A stretch of DNA of 12,327 bases from Candidatus Thorarchaeota archaeon (GTDB lineage Archaea; Asgardarchaeota; Thorarchaeia; Thorarchaeales; Thorarchaeaceae), in the NCBI GenBank assembly GCA_013138615.1, contig WTCK01000074.1, positions 1 through 12,327 on the forward strand, in the 5' to 3' direction. The notes below the pieces were generated by a model, which saw nothing but the letters and a program-made list of their open reading frames with translations, did not search any database and was not told where the DNA came from. The position numbers and the translations under genes are program-made. Of the stretch, positions 1 to 6,134 are shown in pieces; position 1 is the stretch's first letter; each line of letters opens with the position of its first letter.

Positions 1-2
1 TG

Positions 3-212
3 CTTCAGATAGGAAAGGCCGGTCTCACGGACAGCACCATATCAGAGGCGAAGCGGCTTCTCAAGAAACACAAATGCTTCAAGGTTCGAGCGCTGCGTAG
101 TGCCCTCGACGGAGAAATGACAAAACAGAAGCTATTCGAAACTCTGTGCGAACGTGCTGGCGCGGAGCTGGCGGGCTTGCGTGGCAATACAGCTGTGGTC
201 TACAAGAAATAG
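3..212 (+). CDS. CRM/YhbY-type RNA-binding protein, C-terminal part (5' truncated)
   Basis: Frame 3 is open from the window edge to TAG at 210-212 and gives 69 residues, beginning LQIGKAGLTDSTISEAKRLL and ending NTAVVYKK. The IGK-GLT opening, the K/R-rich helix with KKHKCFKVR, and the AGLRGNTAVVYKK end match the CRS1-YhbY (CRM) domain. This is a small IF3-C-like RNA-binding fold that in bacteria associates with pre-50S particles. Archaeal copies are about 80-100 aa, so roughly the first 10-25 residues lie outside the window. Archaeal YhbY genes are often found next to S19e, and the next gene here is S19e. A ribosome-assembly role is inferred from the family. Confidence 0.82.
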   Translation, partial: LQIGKAGLTDSTISEAKRLLKKHKCFKVRALRSALDGEMTKQKLFETLCERAGAELAGLRGNTAVVYKK

Positions 213-231
213 TAGGTTAGTCGCGGCTTAA

Positions 232-252
232 TGGGGTCCAAGCCGAGCCCCA
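232..252 (+). other. Small hairpin after the YhbY gene
   Basis: TGGGGT at 232-237 pairs with GCCCCA at 247-252 (five Watson-Crick pairs and one G-T) around a 9-nt loop. It lies 20 nt past the YhbY stop. No T-run follows, so it is not a clear archaeal terminator. It may be chance structure or mark the 3' end of the upstream transcript. Confidence 0.25.
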
Positions 253-284
253 CGCATCAAATCGGAGCCGAATGTAACGACAAC

Positions 285-292
285 CTTTTATG
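285..292 (+). promoter_or_regulatory. Probable TATA box for the S19e operon
   Basis: CTTTTATG resembles the archaeal TATA element. A start about 25 nt downstream would fall near 312-320, leaving a G/C-rich leader of about 70 nt before the S19e ATG at 386. The preceding spacer is long for this compact region, which supports an independent promoter. The TATA-like box before the tRNA at 12032-12038 (CTTTATG) is almost the same sequence. Confidence 0.5.
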
Positions 293-385
293 CGGACTCT
301 AGATTGCGGGGCCAGCCTTCTGGGGTACGCCACCGGCCGACTCTAGGCAGGGTGAACGAACCTCAACGTGTATGGTGACAAACAT

Positions 386-838
386 ATGCCCACGGTCTAT
401 GATATTCCCGCCGACATTCTGATACGGCGTCTTGCACTAGACATTAAAGCTCGCAAGGAGATTGTACCTCCGGAATGGGCTGCATACGTCAAGACAGGCG
501 CTCACAAGGAGATAGCACCAGATCAAGAGGACTGGTGGTATACACGGTGCGCGAGTATCATGAGGAAGGTATACTTGCGAGGCCCAATCGGGATTGAACG
601 ATTGAGAGTCGAGTACGGTGGAAAAAAGAGGAGAGGCGTGAAGCCCAACAAGTTCCACCGAAGCAGTGGTGCAGTTGTAAGGACTGCTCTGCAGCAACTT
701 GAGAAAGTGGGTTTCGTCAAGAAACGTGGGAATAAGGGTCGAGAAATAACCGATGTGGGCAAATCCTACATGGACAAGCTATCGGCCACGTTGAAAACCG
801 AACTCTCGAAGGCTATACCGGAACTGGAAAACTACTGA
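386..838 (+). CDS. rps19e: Small-subunit ribosomal protein S19e (eS19)
   Basis: This 150-aa protein starts MPTVYDIPADILIRRLA and has PPEWAAYVKTGAHKE, WWYTRCASIMRKVYLRGPIG and RRGVKPNKFHRSSGAVVRTA, which are the hallmark segments of eS19. The protein is found in archaea and eukaryotes but not bacteria. It sits in the 30S head and, in yeast and human, is needed for late small-subunit maturation. A GTG at 368 is in frame, but ATG 386 gives the family N-terminus and has GGTGA at 374-378 with 7-nt spacing. It is the first gene of a tight operon, followed 27 nt later by the PDCD5-like gene. Confidence 0.97.
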   Translation: MPTVYDIPADILIRRLALDIKARKEIVPPEWAAYVKTGAHKEIAPDQEDWWYTRCASIMRKVYLRGPIGIERLRVEYGGKKRRGVKPNKFHRSSGAVVRTALQQLEKVGFVKKRGNKGREITDVGKSYMDKLSATLKTELSKAIPELENY

Positions 839-865
839 AAGAGCCCCGGGCTAGGGGTGAGATGA

Positions 866-1195
866 TTGAGTGATGAAGAGCTTGATGCGATTCGACAGAG
901 GAAGCTAGCGGCCCTCCAAGAGCGGGCGCTCCAAGAGCAGAGCCATGAGCAACAGCTGTCCGACGCGCAGACAAAGAAAGATGCTCTCCTTCGCCAGATA
1001 CTGACTCCCGAAGCCAGACAACGGCTAGCCAACGTAAAGATGGTGAAGCCGCAGCTTGCCGAACAGATAGAGGCGCAGTTGATTCAACTCGCAGCATCAG
1101 GCAGGCTCAAGGGACGAGTGGATGATGATCAACTCAAGACACTCCTTCAGCAGATTCAGGGACGGGAAAGAGAACGGAAAATCACGTTCAGATAG
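866..1195 (+). CDS. PDCD5/TFAR19-family DNA-binding protein
   Basis: The product is 109 aa: a very hydrophilic helical N-terminus rich in Q/E/R (MSDEELDAIRQRKLAALQER), then RQILTPEARQRLANVKMVKP and a C-terminal helix ending QGRERERKITFR. This is the pattern of the archaeal homologue of human PDCD5. The family is a triple-helix bundle with a free N-terminal helix. Archaeal members bind DNA non-specifically in vitro, and human PDCD5 binds the CCT chaperonin; the native archaeal role is unclear. The start is TTG 866, with GGGGTGA at 854-860. The position between S19e and L39e is conserved in many archaea. Confidence 0.93.
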   Translation: MSDEELDAIRQRKLAALQERALQEQSHEQQLSDAQTKKDALLRQILTPEARQRLANVKMVKPQLAEQIEAQLIQLAASGRLKGRVDDDQLKTLLQQIQGRERERKITFR

Positions 1196-1217
1196 AAAAA
1201 CGCTATAGGTGATGTAA

Positions 1218-1373
1218 ATGGCAAGAAACAAGCCACTCGCAAAGAAACTGAGGATGGGAAGAGCTTTGAAGTCTAATTCCTCGGTACCTACATGGGCTGT
1301 TGTTAGGACAGGTGGAAAGGTACGAAGAACACCGGCTCAACGGAACTGGCGTCAAACAAAATTAAAGCCATAA
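1218..1373 (+). CDS. rpl39e: Large-subunit ribosomal protein L39e (eL39)
   Basis: This is a 51-aa, very basic protein: it starts MARNKPLAKKLRMGRALKSN and ends QRNWRQTKLKP. The length and the spacing of the Lys/Arg and Trp residues fit L39e, the smallest archaeal/eukaryotic 50S protein, which lines the peptide exit tunnel near its outlet. The ATG is preceded by GGTGAT at about 1208-1213. It lies between the PDCD5-like gene and L31e, its usual archaeal place. The family often has an Arg/Lys-rich VRRHPKRRHW-like stretch; here that part reads VRRTPAQRNW, slightly less basic. Confidence 0.95.
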   Translation: MARNKPLAKKLRMGRALKSNSSVPTWAVVRTGGKVRRTPAQRNWRQTKLKP

Positions 1374-1387
1374 ACAGGTGAATATAG

Positions 1388-1810
1388 ATGGCTCCAAAAA
1401 AGAAGAAAGAGGCCGAAGAAACCAAGGATCTGCCTGAAGTAGAGGAAATTGAAGAGGTAGAAGAGGCAGAGAAGACGGAAGAAGTTGAGGACGCTGAGGA
1501 AACGGTTGCTGAGGAGGCGGAAGCTCCAGCAGAGGAAGTTCCAGAGGAAGAAATCATCGATGAGCGAATCTACACAGTGCCACTTCGCAGAGCATACTGG
1601 ACTGGTAGCAGGCTCCGCAGGTCCAACAGAGCGGTAAGAATTCTCAGAAAGTTCGTAGAGAGGCACATGAAGCCGGAAGAGATTGTGATTCAAGCTGAAG
1701 TTAACGAGAAAATTTGGTCCCGAGGAATTCAGAAACCGCCCAGAAGAATTAGGATTAGAGCCACCAAAAACTCAGATAATTTGGTCCGAGTTTACCTTGC
1801 GGAGGGATAG
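1388..1810 (+). CDS. rpl31e: Large-subunit ribosomal protein L31e (eL31) with acidic N-terminal extension
   Basis: The C-terminal part, from about residue 58 (DERIYTVPLRRAYWTGSRLR) to residue 140, is a normal L31e body, with RSNRAVRILRKFVERHMKPE and VNEKIWSRGIQKPPRRIRIR. L31e sits near the exit tunnel on the 50S subunit and contacts the signal recognition particle or other exit-site factors in related systems. Archaeal L31e is usually about 80-100 aa. This one has some 57 extra residues: a basic start (MAPKKKKE) followed by a Glu-rich, low-complexity stretch to about residue 56. ATG 1388 has an upstream AGGTGA at 1375-1382, and no internal start near residue 57 looks better. The next gene, aIF6, follows after 6 nt. 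Confidence 0.95.
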   Translation: MAPKKKKEAEETKDLPEVEEIEEVEEAEKTEEVEDAEETVAEEAEAPAEEVPEEEIIDERIYTVPLRRAYWTGSRLRRSNRAVRILRKFVERHMKPEEIVIQAEVNEKIWSRGIQKPPRRIRIRATKNSDNLVRVYLAEG

Positions 1811-1816
1811 TGCAAT

Positions 1817-2482
1817 TTGATCGCCCGAACGGATTTCGAGGGCGATCCGAATGTCGGAGCCTTTGCTGTCATAACCAATGAGATTGTGTTCACATCTTCG
1901 CACATGAGCAAGAAATCTATCGACATCCTCGAACGCGCCTTCAATGCACAGTTAGTTCTGTCAACAGTAGCAAGCCTTGACGTTGTAGGATTGATGTCTA
2001 TTGCGAACCGCAGTGGGTTACTTCTGCCTTACACAACAAGGGATGAAGAGTTAGCCCTAATCAAGCGGAGCGTTGACATAACGGTAGATTGGCTGGACAA
2101 TAAGATGACTGCCCTGGGCAACATCATACTGGCTAATGACAACGGTGCCATATGTCACCCGGATTTTGATTCAAAGTCAATAAGGAAAATCTCTGATGTT
2201 CTGGATGTCGAGGTGGTCCCCGGCACTGTGGCCAAGCTCCCGATCGTGGGTGTGACCTCAGTAGTGACAAGTCAGGGGGCGGTCGTGCATCCCATGGCGA
2301 CCAGTGAGGAGATTGAACGCATATCAGAGATATTAAGAGTGCATGTCGAAGTCGGCACAGTGAACAGAGGCAGCCCGTATGCCCGTCTCGGTGTGTTGGC
2401 CAATGCTGATGGAATGGTTGCTGGTTCTGACACTACAGGTGTCGAACTCGCGCATATTTCACAAGTGTTGGGATACGTGTAG
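1817..2482 (+). CDS. Translation initiation factor 6 (aIF6)
   Basis: The 221-aa product starts MIARTDFEGDPNVGAFAVIT and contains five internally similar repeats with phrases such as VGLMSIANRSGLLLPY, LGNIILANDNGAICHP, VGVTSVVTSQGAVVHP and LGVLANADGMVAGSDT. This is the pentein fold of eIF6/aIF6. The factor binds the 50S face that contacts the 30S, prevents premature joining and acts in large-subunit biogenesis. The length is typical (about 220 aa). The start is TTG 1817, chosen because it gives the family N-terminus and has GGAGG at 1801-1805; that SD lies inside the end of L31e, which points to translational coupling. Confidence 0.96.
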   Translation: MIARTDFEGDPNVGAFAVITNEIVFTSSHMSKKSIDILERAFNAQLVLSTVASLDVVGLMSIANRSGLLLPYTTRDEELALIKRSVDITVDWLDNKMTALGNIILANDNGAICHPDFDSKSIRKISDVLDVEVVPGTVAKLPIVGVTSVVTSQGAVVHPMATSEEIERISEILRVHVEVGTVNRGSPYARLGVLANADGMVAGSDTTGVELAHISQVLGYV

Positions 2483-2497
2483 TAGAGGTGCTTAGTT

Positions 2498-2743
2498 ATG
2501 GATACGAAAGTATGGCGAGCAGTCGGAAAGTACAGGAAGAACAAGAGAACATTTACATTCACAAAGGAACTGATAGCTCTGAAGGAGTCGCATGCGAGAG
2601 AACGCATTTTCTCCGAGTTAGGCAGCCGCCACAGAGTTAAGAGAAGGAGCATCGAGATTTCCGAAGTCGTGGAGATAAAGCCTGAGGAAGTAGTTAGTCT
2701 CAAGTTACGGACCATCCTAGGTGTGGAGAGCGTGATTGGATGA
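2498..2743 (+). CDS. Large-subunit ribosomal protein LX / L18a (L20a, eL20 family)
   Basis: The product is a small basic protein of 81 aa. It starts MDTKVWRAVGKYRKNKRTFT and ends GVESVIG, with F(T/S)KEL, SRHRVKRRSIEISEV and KPEEV segments typical of archaeal LX, the single-domain form of eukaryotic L18a. It binds the 50S subunit between the stalk base and the central protuberance. AGAGGTG at 2484-2490 is the probable ribosome-binding site for ATG 2498. Its TGA overlaps the prefoldin ATG by 4 nt (ATGA), so the two are probably translationally coupled. Confidence 0.95.
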   Translation: MDTKVWRAVGKYRKNKRTFTFTKELIALKESHARERIFSELGSRHRVKRRSIEISEVVEIKPEEVVSLKLRTILGVESVIG

Positions 2744-3174
2744 CTGAGGACCAAGAGAATCTTCTGCGGAGAGTATATGCAGAACAGCAGATTGCTTCCA
2801 ACACCATAGAGCGTAAGGGACAGCAAGTGATTCGTGTGCAGGCATACCTGGACAATTACCGCGTAGGCTTGCTGGTCCTGGAGGAGTTGCAGGGGAAGAA
2901 GAAAGGAGAAGAGATGCTCGTAAACGTTGGCGGCGAAATCTATATCCAAGCCAAGCTCGTTGACCCAAAGAATGTTACTAGACACATTGGAAAAGACATC
3001 AGCATAAATCAGGATATTGCAGATGCCAAGAAGAGTGTTGAGGAAATCATCTCGAGTTTAGAAAAGCAGTATGACTCTCTGTCTCAGGAGTATCAGGAGT
3101 TACTTGGCTGGTCATCAAAATTGGGCACACAGTTCCAGCAATTGGCTGCGGGGATGCAAAAGCAGGAGGAGTAG
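2740..3174 (+). CDS. pfdA: Prefoldin alpha subunit
   Basis: The 144-aa protein has the alpha-prefoldin plan. An N-terminal coiled coil (residues about 2-50) is followed by a short beta section with LVNVGGEIYIQAKLVDPKN, then a C-terminal coiled coil (about 95-140) ending MQKQEE. Archaeal prefoldin is an alpha2-beta4 hexamer that holds unfolded proteins and passes them to the thermosome; the beta subunit is not in this window. The gene overlaps LX by 4 nt and ends 4 nt before ftsY. A prefoldin alpha-ftsY junction after LX is a conserved archaeal arrangement that links nascent-chain handling genes. Confidence 0.95.
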   Translation: MTEDQENLLRRVYAEQQIASNTIERKGQQVIRVQAYLDNYRVGLLVLEELQGKKKGEEMLVNVGGEIYIQAKLVDPKNVTRHIGKDISINQDIADAKKSVEEIISSLEKQYDSLSQEYQELLGWSSKLGTQFQQLAAGMQKQEE

Positions 3175-3178
3175 TGGA

Positions 3179-4078
3179 GTGTTTGACAAGCTCCGTGGCG
3201 CCATTAACAATGCTGTTACAAAGGAGCTTACGGACAAGAACCTTTCCGATGCAGTATGGGAACTACAGCTGGTCCTCATACAGAACGATGTAGCAGTGGA
3301 AGTAGCAGAACATATTTGTGAACTCACAAAGAAAAAGATTCTCGGTTCCAGAACTGGACGCTTGGAGAACCTTACAAAGCTCTTCCGTTCTGCAGTGCAC
3401 GATTCAGTAATTGAAGTTCTTACACCTGAATATCCCCTAGATCTTCTGGAATTCGCCCAGAAGAGAAAAGATGAAGGTGACACGACAACGATTCTCTTCG
3501 TAGGTGTCAACGGAACGGGGAAGACAACAACACTAGCGAAACTGGCACACCTCTACAAAGAGAACGGGTTCTCGGTAGTCATTGCCGCTGGAGATACATA
3601 CCGGGCTGGAAGCATTGAGCAGCTTGAAAAGCATGCGGAGAAACTGGATATCAGGGTTATCAAGCACGACTATGGTTCAGATGCAGCGGCAGTCGCATAC
3701 GACGCAATTGCCCATGCAAAGGCCAAACACATTGACATTGTGCTCATTGACTCTGCGGGAAGGATGCAGAGCAACAAGAACCTCCTACAAGAAATGAAGA
3801 AGATGGCTCGCGTTGCAGAGCCAGATCTCAAAATCTTCGTGGGAGATGCTTTAGCAGGGAACGATGCATTATCTCAAGCGAAGGAGTTCAACGATGCAAT
3901 TGGCATCGATGGGGCGATTCTTACCAAGATTGACGCAGATCCATCAGGAGGCGCTGCCCTCTCAGTAGCTTTCATTACTGGGCGGCCTGTTGTCTACGTG
4001 GGCGTAGGCCAAGGCTACGAAGACTTGCAGCAGTTCGACCCTGAATGGCTTGCACAAAGGCTCATGTCAGAAAGGTGA
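3179..4078 (+). CDS. ftsY: Signal recognition particle receptor FtsY (SRP GTPase)
   Basis: The 299-aa NG-domain GTPase has a helical N domain (residues 1-95), the P-loop GVNGTGKTT at 109-117, DTYRAGSIEQLEKHA at 139-153, the G3 motif DSAGR at 191-195, GDALAGNDA at 222-230, and TKIDAD...GGAALS at 249-262. GDALAGNDA and GGAALS mark FtsY rather than SRP54. It docks SRP-ribosome complexes at the membrane and delivers them to SecYEG. GTG 3179 is preferred over the in-frame ATG at 3071, because the extra residues lie entirely within pfdA; GGAGG at 3165-3169 is available. There is no long acidic A domain. The G3 Ser (DSAGR rather than the usual DTAGR) is a mild variation. Confidence 0.97.
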   Translation: MFDKLRGAINNAVTKELTDKNLSDAVWELQLVLIQNDVAVEVAEHICELTKKKILGSRTGRLENLTKLFRSAVHDSVIEVLTPEYPLDLLEFAQKRKDEGDTTTILFVGVNGTGKTTTLAKLAHLYKENGFSVVIAAGDTYRAGSIEQLEKHAEKLDIRVIKHDYGSDAAAVAYDAIAHAKAKHIDIVLIDSAGRMQSNKNLLQEMKKMARVAEPDLKIFVGDALAGNDALSQAKEFNDAIGIDGAILTKIDADPSGGAALSVAFITGRPVVYVGVGQGYEDLQQFDPEWLAQRLMSER

Positions 4079-4090
4079 GTGAGTGGACAG

Positions 4091-4098
4091 TTTTATTA
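4091..4098 (+). promoter_or_regulatory. Possible TATA box for the argF-pfkB unit
   Basis: TTTTATTA lies 13 nt after the ftsY stop. A start about 25 nt downstream would be near 4120, some 30 nt before the argF TTG. The 73-nt gap is larger than the gaps inside the preceding operon. A second A/T patch (GCATATAAC, 4127-4135) is too close to the gene to be the main TATA box unless the transcript is nearly leaderless. Confidence 0.4.
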
Positions 4099-4151
4099 CG
4101 AGGGCTTCTGATGCCGCTCACGTTTGCATATAACAGCCAAAGGTGGTTAGA

Positions 4152-5075
4152 TTGAACCTAAAGGGCAGACATCTCATAGACTTGTCAGAGTTTGAAACAC
4201 AAGAACTTCGCAAAATACTGGATACCGCTCATGATCTCAAGCAGAAACAGAAGAAAGGAAAACCACATGAGATCCTTAAGGGCAAATCCTTGGCAATGAT
4301 ATTCATGAAGTCCTCAACAAGGACTAGGGTTTCCTTTGAAGTGGGAATGACTCAACTGGGGGGGCATGCTCTTTTCCTCCAACCCAGTGGAACACAACTC
4401 GGGCGGGGCGAAACAATAGGTGACACAGCCCAAGTTCTCAGCAGATATTGTGATGTTATTATGGCGAGGGTGTTCGCTCATAGCGAAGTTGTTGACCTAG
4501 CAAAGAATGCTACTGTACCTGTGATAAACGGACTTTCAGACTTTCTGCATCCTTGCCAGATTATGGCGGACATGCTGACAATAGAGGAGCACAAGGGAGG
4601 TCTTGAAGGCCTCAAAATCACCTACGTTGGAGACTCGAATAATGTTAGTAACTCGATTATGCAGGGCTGCACGATGATGGGCATGGATGTTACAGTTGGG
4701 TCGCCCAAGGGCTACACACCGATTGAGGAAATCATGACGAGAGCGGATAGACTCAGCAAGACGTACGGCACGACACTCGAGATTGTGAACACACCCGCCG
4801 AGGCGGTGAAAAATGCGGATGTCATCTACACAGACACATTCTTCTCGATGGGGCAAGAGAAGTCAAAGGAGAAGGAGAATGCGCTAATGCCATTCCAAGT
4901 GAACAAGGGATTGGTTGGAAATGCGAAGTCTGATGTTATTGTAATGCATTGCTTGCCTGCGCATCGGGACGAGGAACTTACCTCAGAGGTTATGGATGGA
5001 CCTCATTCAGTTGTCTTCGATCAAGCAGAGAATCGGTTGCATGCACAAAAAGCGATACTTGCACTCATTGTATAG
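4152..5075 (+). CDS. argF: Ornithine carbamoyltransferase
   Basis: This enzyme joins carbamoyl phosphate and L-ornithine to give citrulline in arginine synthesis; the family is a cytoplasmic trimer or multiple of trimers. The carbamoyl-phosphate loop SSTRTR is at 54-59, followed by GRGE 85-88, HPCQ 133-136, DSNNVSNS 161-168, the SMG ornithine loop at 232-234 and HCLPAHR at 266-272. The last two distinguish it from aspartate and N-acetylornithine transcarbamylases. The 307-aa length is typical. TTG 4152 (MNLKGRHLIDL) is preferred over GTG 4143 because AGGTGG at 4141-4146 is then a well-spaced SD. The motif GDSNNVSNS has Ser where many relatives have another small residue. pfkB follows after 12 nt. 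Confidence 0.95.
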   Translation: MNLKGRHLIDLSEFETQELRKILDTAHDLKQKQKKGKPHEILKGKSLAMIFMKSSTRTRVSFEVGMTQLGGHALFLQPSGTQLGRGETIGDTAQVLSRYCDVIMARVFAHSEVVDLAKNATVPVINGLSDFLHPCQIMADMLTIEEHKGGLEGLKITYVGDSNNVSNSIMQGCTMMGMDVTVGSPKGYTPIEEIMTRADRLSKTYGTTLEIVNTPAEAVKNADVIYTDTFFSMGQEKSKEKENALMPFQVNKGLVGNAKSDVIVMHCLPAHRDEELTSEVMDGPHSVVFDQAENRLHAQKAILALIV

Positions 5076-5087
5076 GAGGCGAAGCGG

Positions 5088-6056
5088 TTGGTCAACGAGG
5101 TCATTGCCATCGGCAGAATAAACATTGACATGATAATGTATGTTGACACGCTTCCTGGTAGCATTCGGCATGTTATGTCAGACAAAGGACATATCTCATT
5201 TGGCGGTTCTGCTGCAAACTTTGCAGTGGAGTCATCACTGCTAGGCGTGAAGACGGGATTGATGAGCTGCGTTGGTAATGACATCTACGGCGAGATGGTT
5301 CTGAAACAACTGTCAAAGTTAGGCGTAGATACAAGCAATGTGCTGGTGTTGGGCAAACAAGCGACAGGACTCTTCTTCATGGCGCGCCATCCAACGGATG
5401 GAAATATTGTGGTAGCCAACCCCGGAGCAAACCGCTTCCTTGAGAAACATGTGCTTGATGAGGAATACATTGCACGTGCCAGTAGCGTTCATGTGGCAGG
5501 CGGCTTCCCAATGATGACCAGCAGGGCGCTAGAGATCGCTTCAAACAATGGGATGATTTTCTCGCTTGACCCAGGCCATGCTGCAGATAATGTGGATTTC
5601 TCGAAAATACTACCTGGGACTGACCTGTTATTCGTGACCCAGTACGAACTGAAGAGGTACTTCAAAATTAATCTGTCAGAGAAAGCGCTCAAAACCTTTG
5701 CAAAGGGCTTCCCGGGCATGGTTATAGTGAAAACTGGGAGCAAGGGTGCAATAGCGACTGACGGGTTTGAATATCACACATCTGACATATTCGAGGTGCC
5801 AGTAGTAGATACCGTTGGCGCGGGGGATGCTTTTGCCGCTGGATTCCTAACGGCATGGACTCGGTCAGAGAATATAGAGCAGGCACTTCATTTCGCCAAT
5901 GCGGTGGCCGCACTCCAAATAACGAAAAGCGGAGCTCAAACCGGACCTACATTGGATCAAACTGCAAGCCTTCTGGCTAGGCATGGGGTTTCTATTGAGC
6001 CTATTCTTCGTTCTTTTAGGAAAGGCAAGGGAAAAGGACGGTACCGACGCAACTGA
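5088..6056 (+). CDS. PfkB-family carbohydrate/nucleoside kinase
   Basis: The 322-aa protein has both PfkB signatures. The N-terminal one is GRINIDMI (9-16) with FGGSAANFAVESSLLG (38-53) and VGNDIYG (62-68); the C-terminal one is DTVGAGDAFAAGF (241-253), with D247 the expected catalytic base. It should phosphorylate a sugar or nucleoside hydroxyl with ATP, but the substrate (ribose, adenosine, fructose phosphate, KDG or other) cannot be read from the motifs. The start is TTG 5088, with GGAGGC at 5075-5080 overlapping the argF stop, so it is probably cotranscribed with argF. The C-terminus has an unusual basic tail, RSFRKGKGKGRYRRN (308-322), beyond the usual fold end. Confidence 0.93.
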   Translation: MVNEVIAIGRINIDMIMYVDTLPGSIRHVMSDKGHISFGGSAANFAVESSLLGVKTGLMSCVGNDIYGEMVLKQLSKLGVDTSNVLVLGKQATGLFFMARHPTDGNIVVANPGANRFLEKHVLDEEYIARASSVHVAGGFPMMTSRALEIASNNGMIFSLDPGHAADNVDFSKILPGTDLLFVTQYELKRYFKINLSEKALKTFAKGFPGMVIVKTGSKGAIATDGFEYHTSDIFEVPVVDTVGAGDAFAAGFLTAWTRSENIEQALHFANAVAALQITKSGAQTGPTLDQTASLLARHGVSIEPILRSFRKGKGKGRYRRN

Positions 6057-6057
6057 G

Positions 6058-6107
6058 TATTACCGGCGTAGTATTCTCCTTTTTGTTCACATAATACGCC
6101 CGTAATA
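6058..6107 (+). promoter_or_regulatory. Imperfect palindrome between pfkB and ftsZ
   Basis: Two 17-nt arms, 6058-6074 and 6091-6107, pair as TATTAC/GTAATA, GGCGTA/TACGCC and TAT/ATA with two single mismatches (15 of 17 positions). They are separated by a 16-nt centre holding a T5 run at 6080-6084. It begins 1 nt after the pfkB stop and ends 27 nt before the ftsZ ATG. It could be a terminator-type hairpin for argF-pfkB or a protein-binding operator over the ftsZ promoter; ATAATA at 6091-6096 could serve as a weak TATA box within it. The T-run is in the loop rather than after the stem, which argues against a simple intrinsic terminator. Confidence 0.55.
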
Positions 6108-6134
6108 ACAACGAACTGCAGGTGTGAGTGAATC

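Noticed and set aside
311..321. GCCAGCCTTCT in the S19e leader also occurs in the tRNA-Arg anticodon arm (12123-12133), hinting at a tRNA fragment upstream of S19e.
   Set aside because: The match ends after 11 bases, no acceptor or T arm can be built around 300-385, and the flanks differ completely.
295..346. Direct repeat GACTCTAG at 295-302 and 339-346 around the S19e promoter.
   Set aside because: Only 8 nt, with no extension and no obvious relation to the TATA box; chance is adequate.
368..385. In-frame GTG start adding six residues to S19e.
   Set aside because: ATG 386 gives the conserved MPTVYD start, and the GGTGA SD lies inside the proposed extension.
842..852. AGCCCCGGGCT palindrome between S19e and the PDCD5-like gene as a terminator.
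   Set aside because: The loop would be 1-3 nt, no T-run follows, and the downstream SD begins within a few bases, so the genes look cotranscribed.
3071..3178. A longer ftsY reading frame starting at ATG 3071.
   Set aside because: The extra 36 residues overlap pfdA in another frame and have no FtsY similarity; GTG 3179 with GGAGG upstream gives the family N-terminus.
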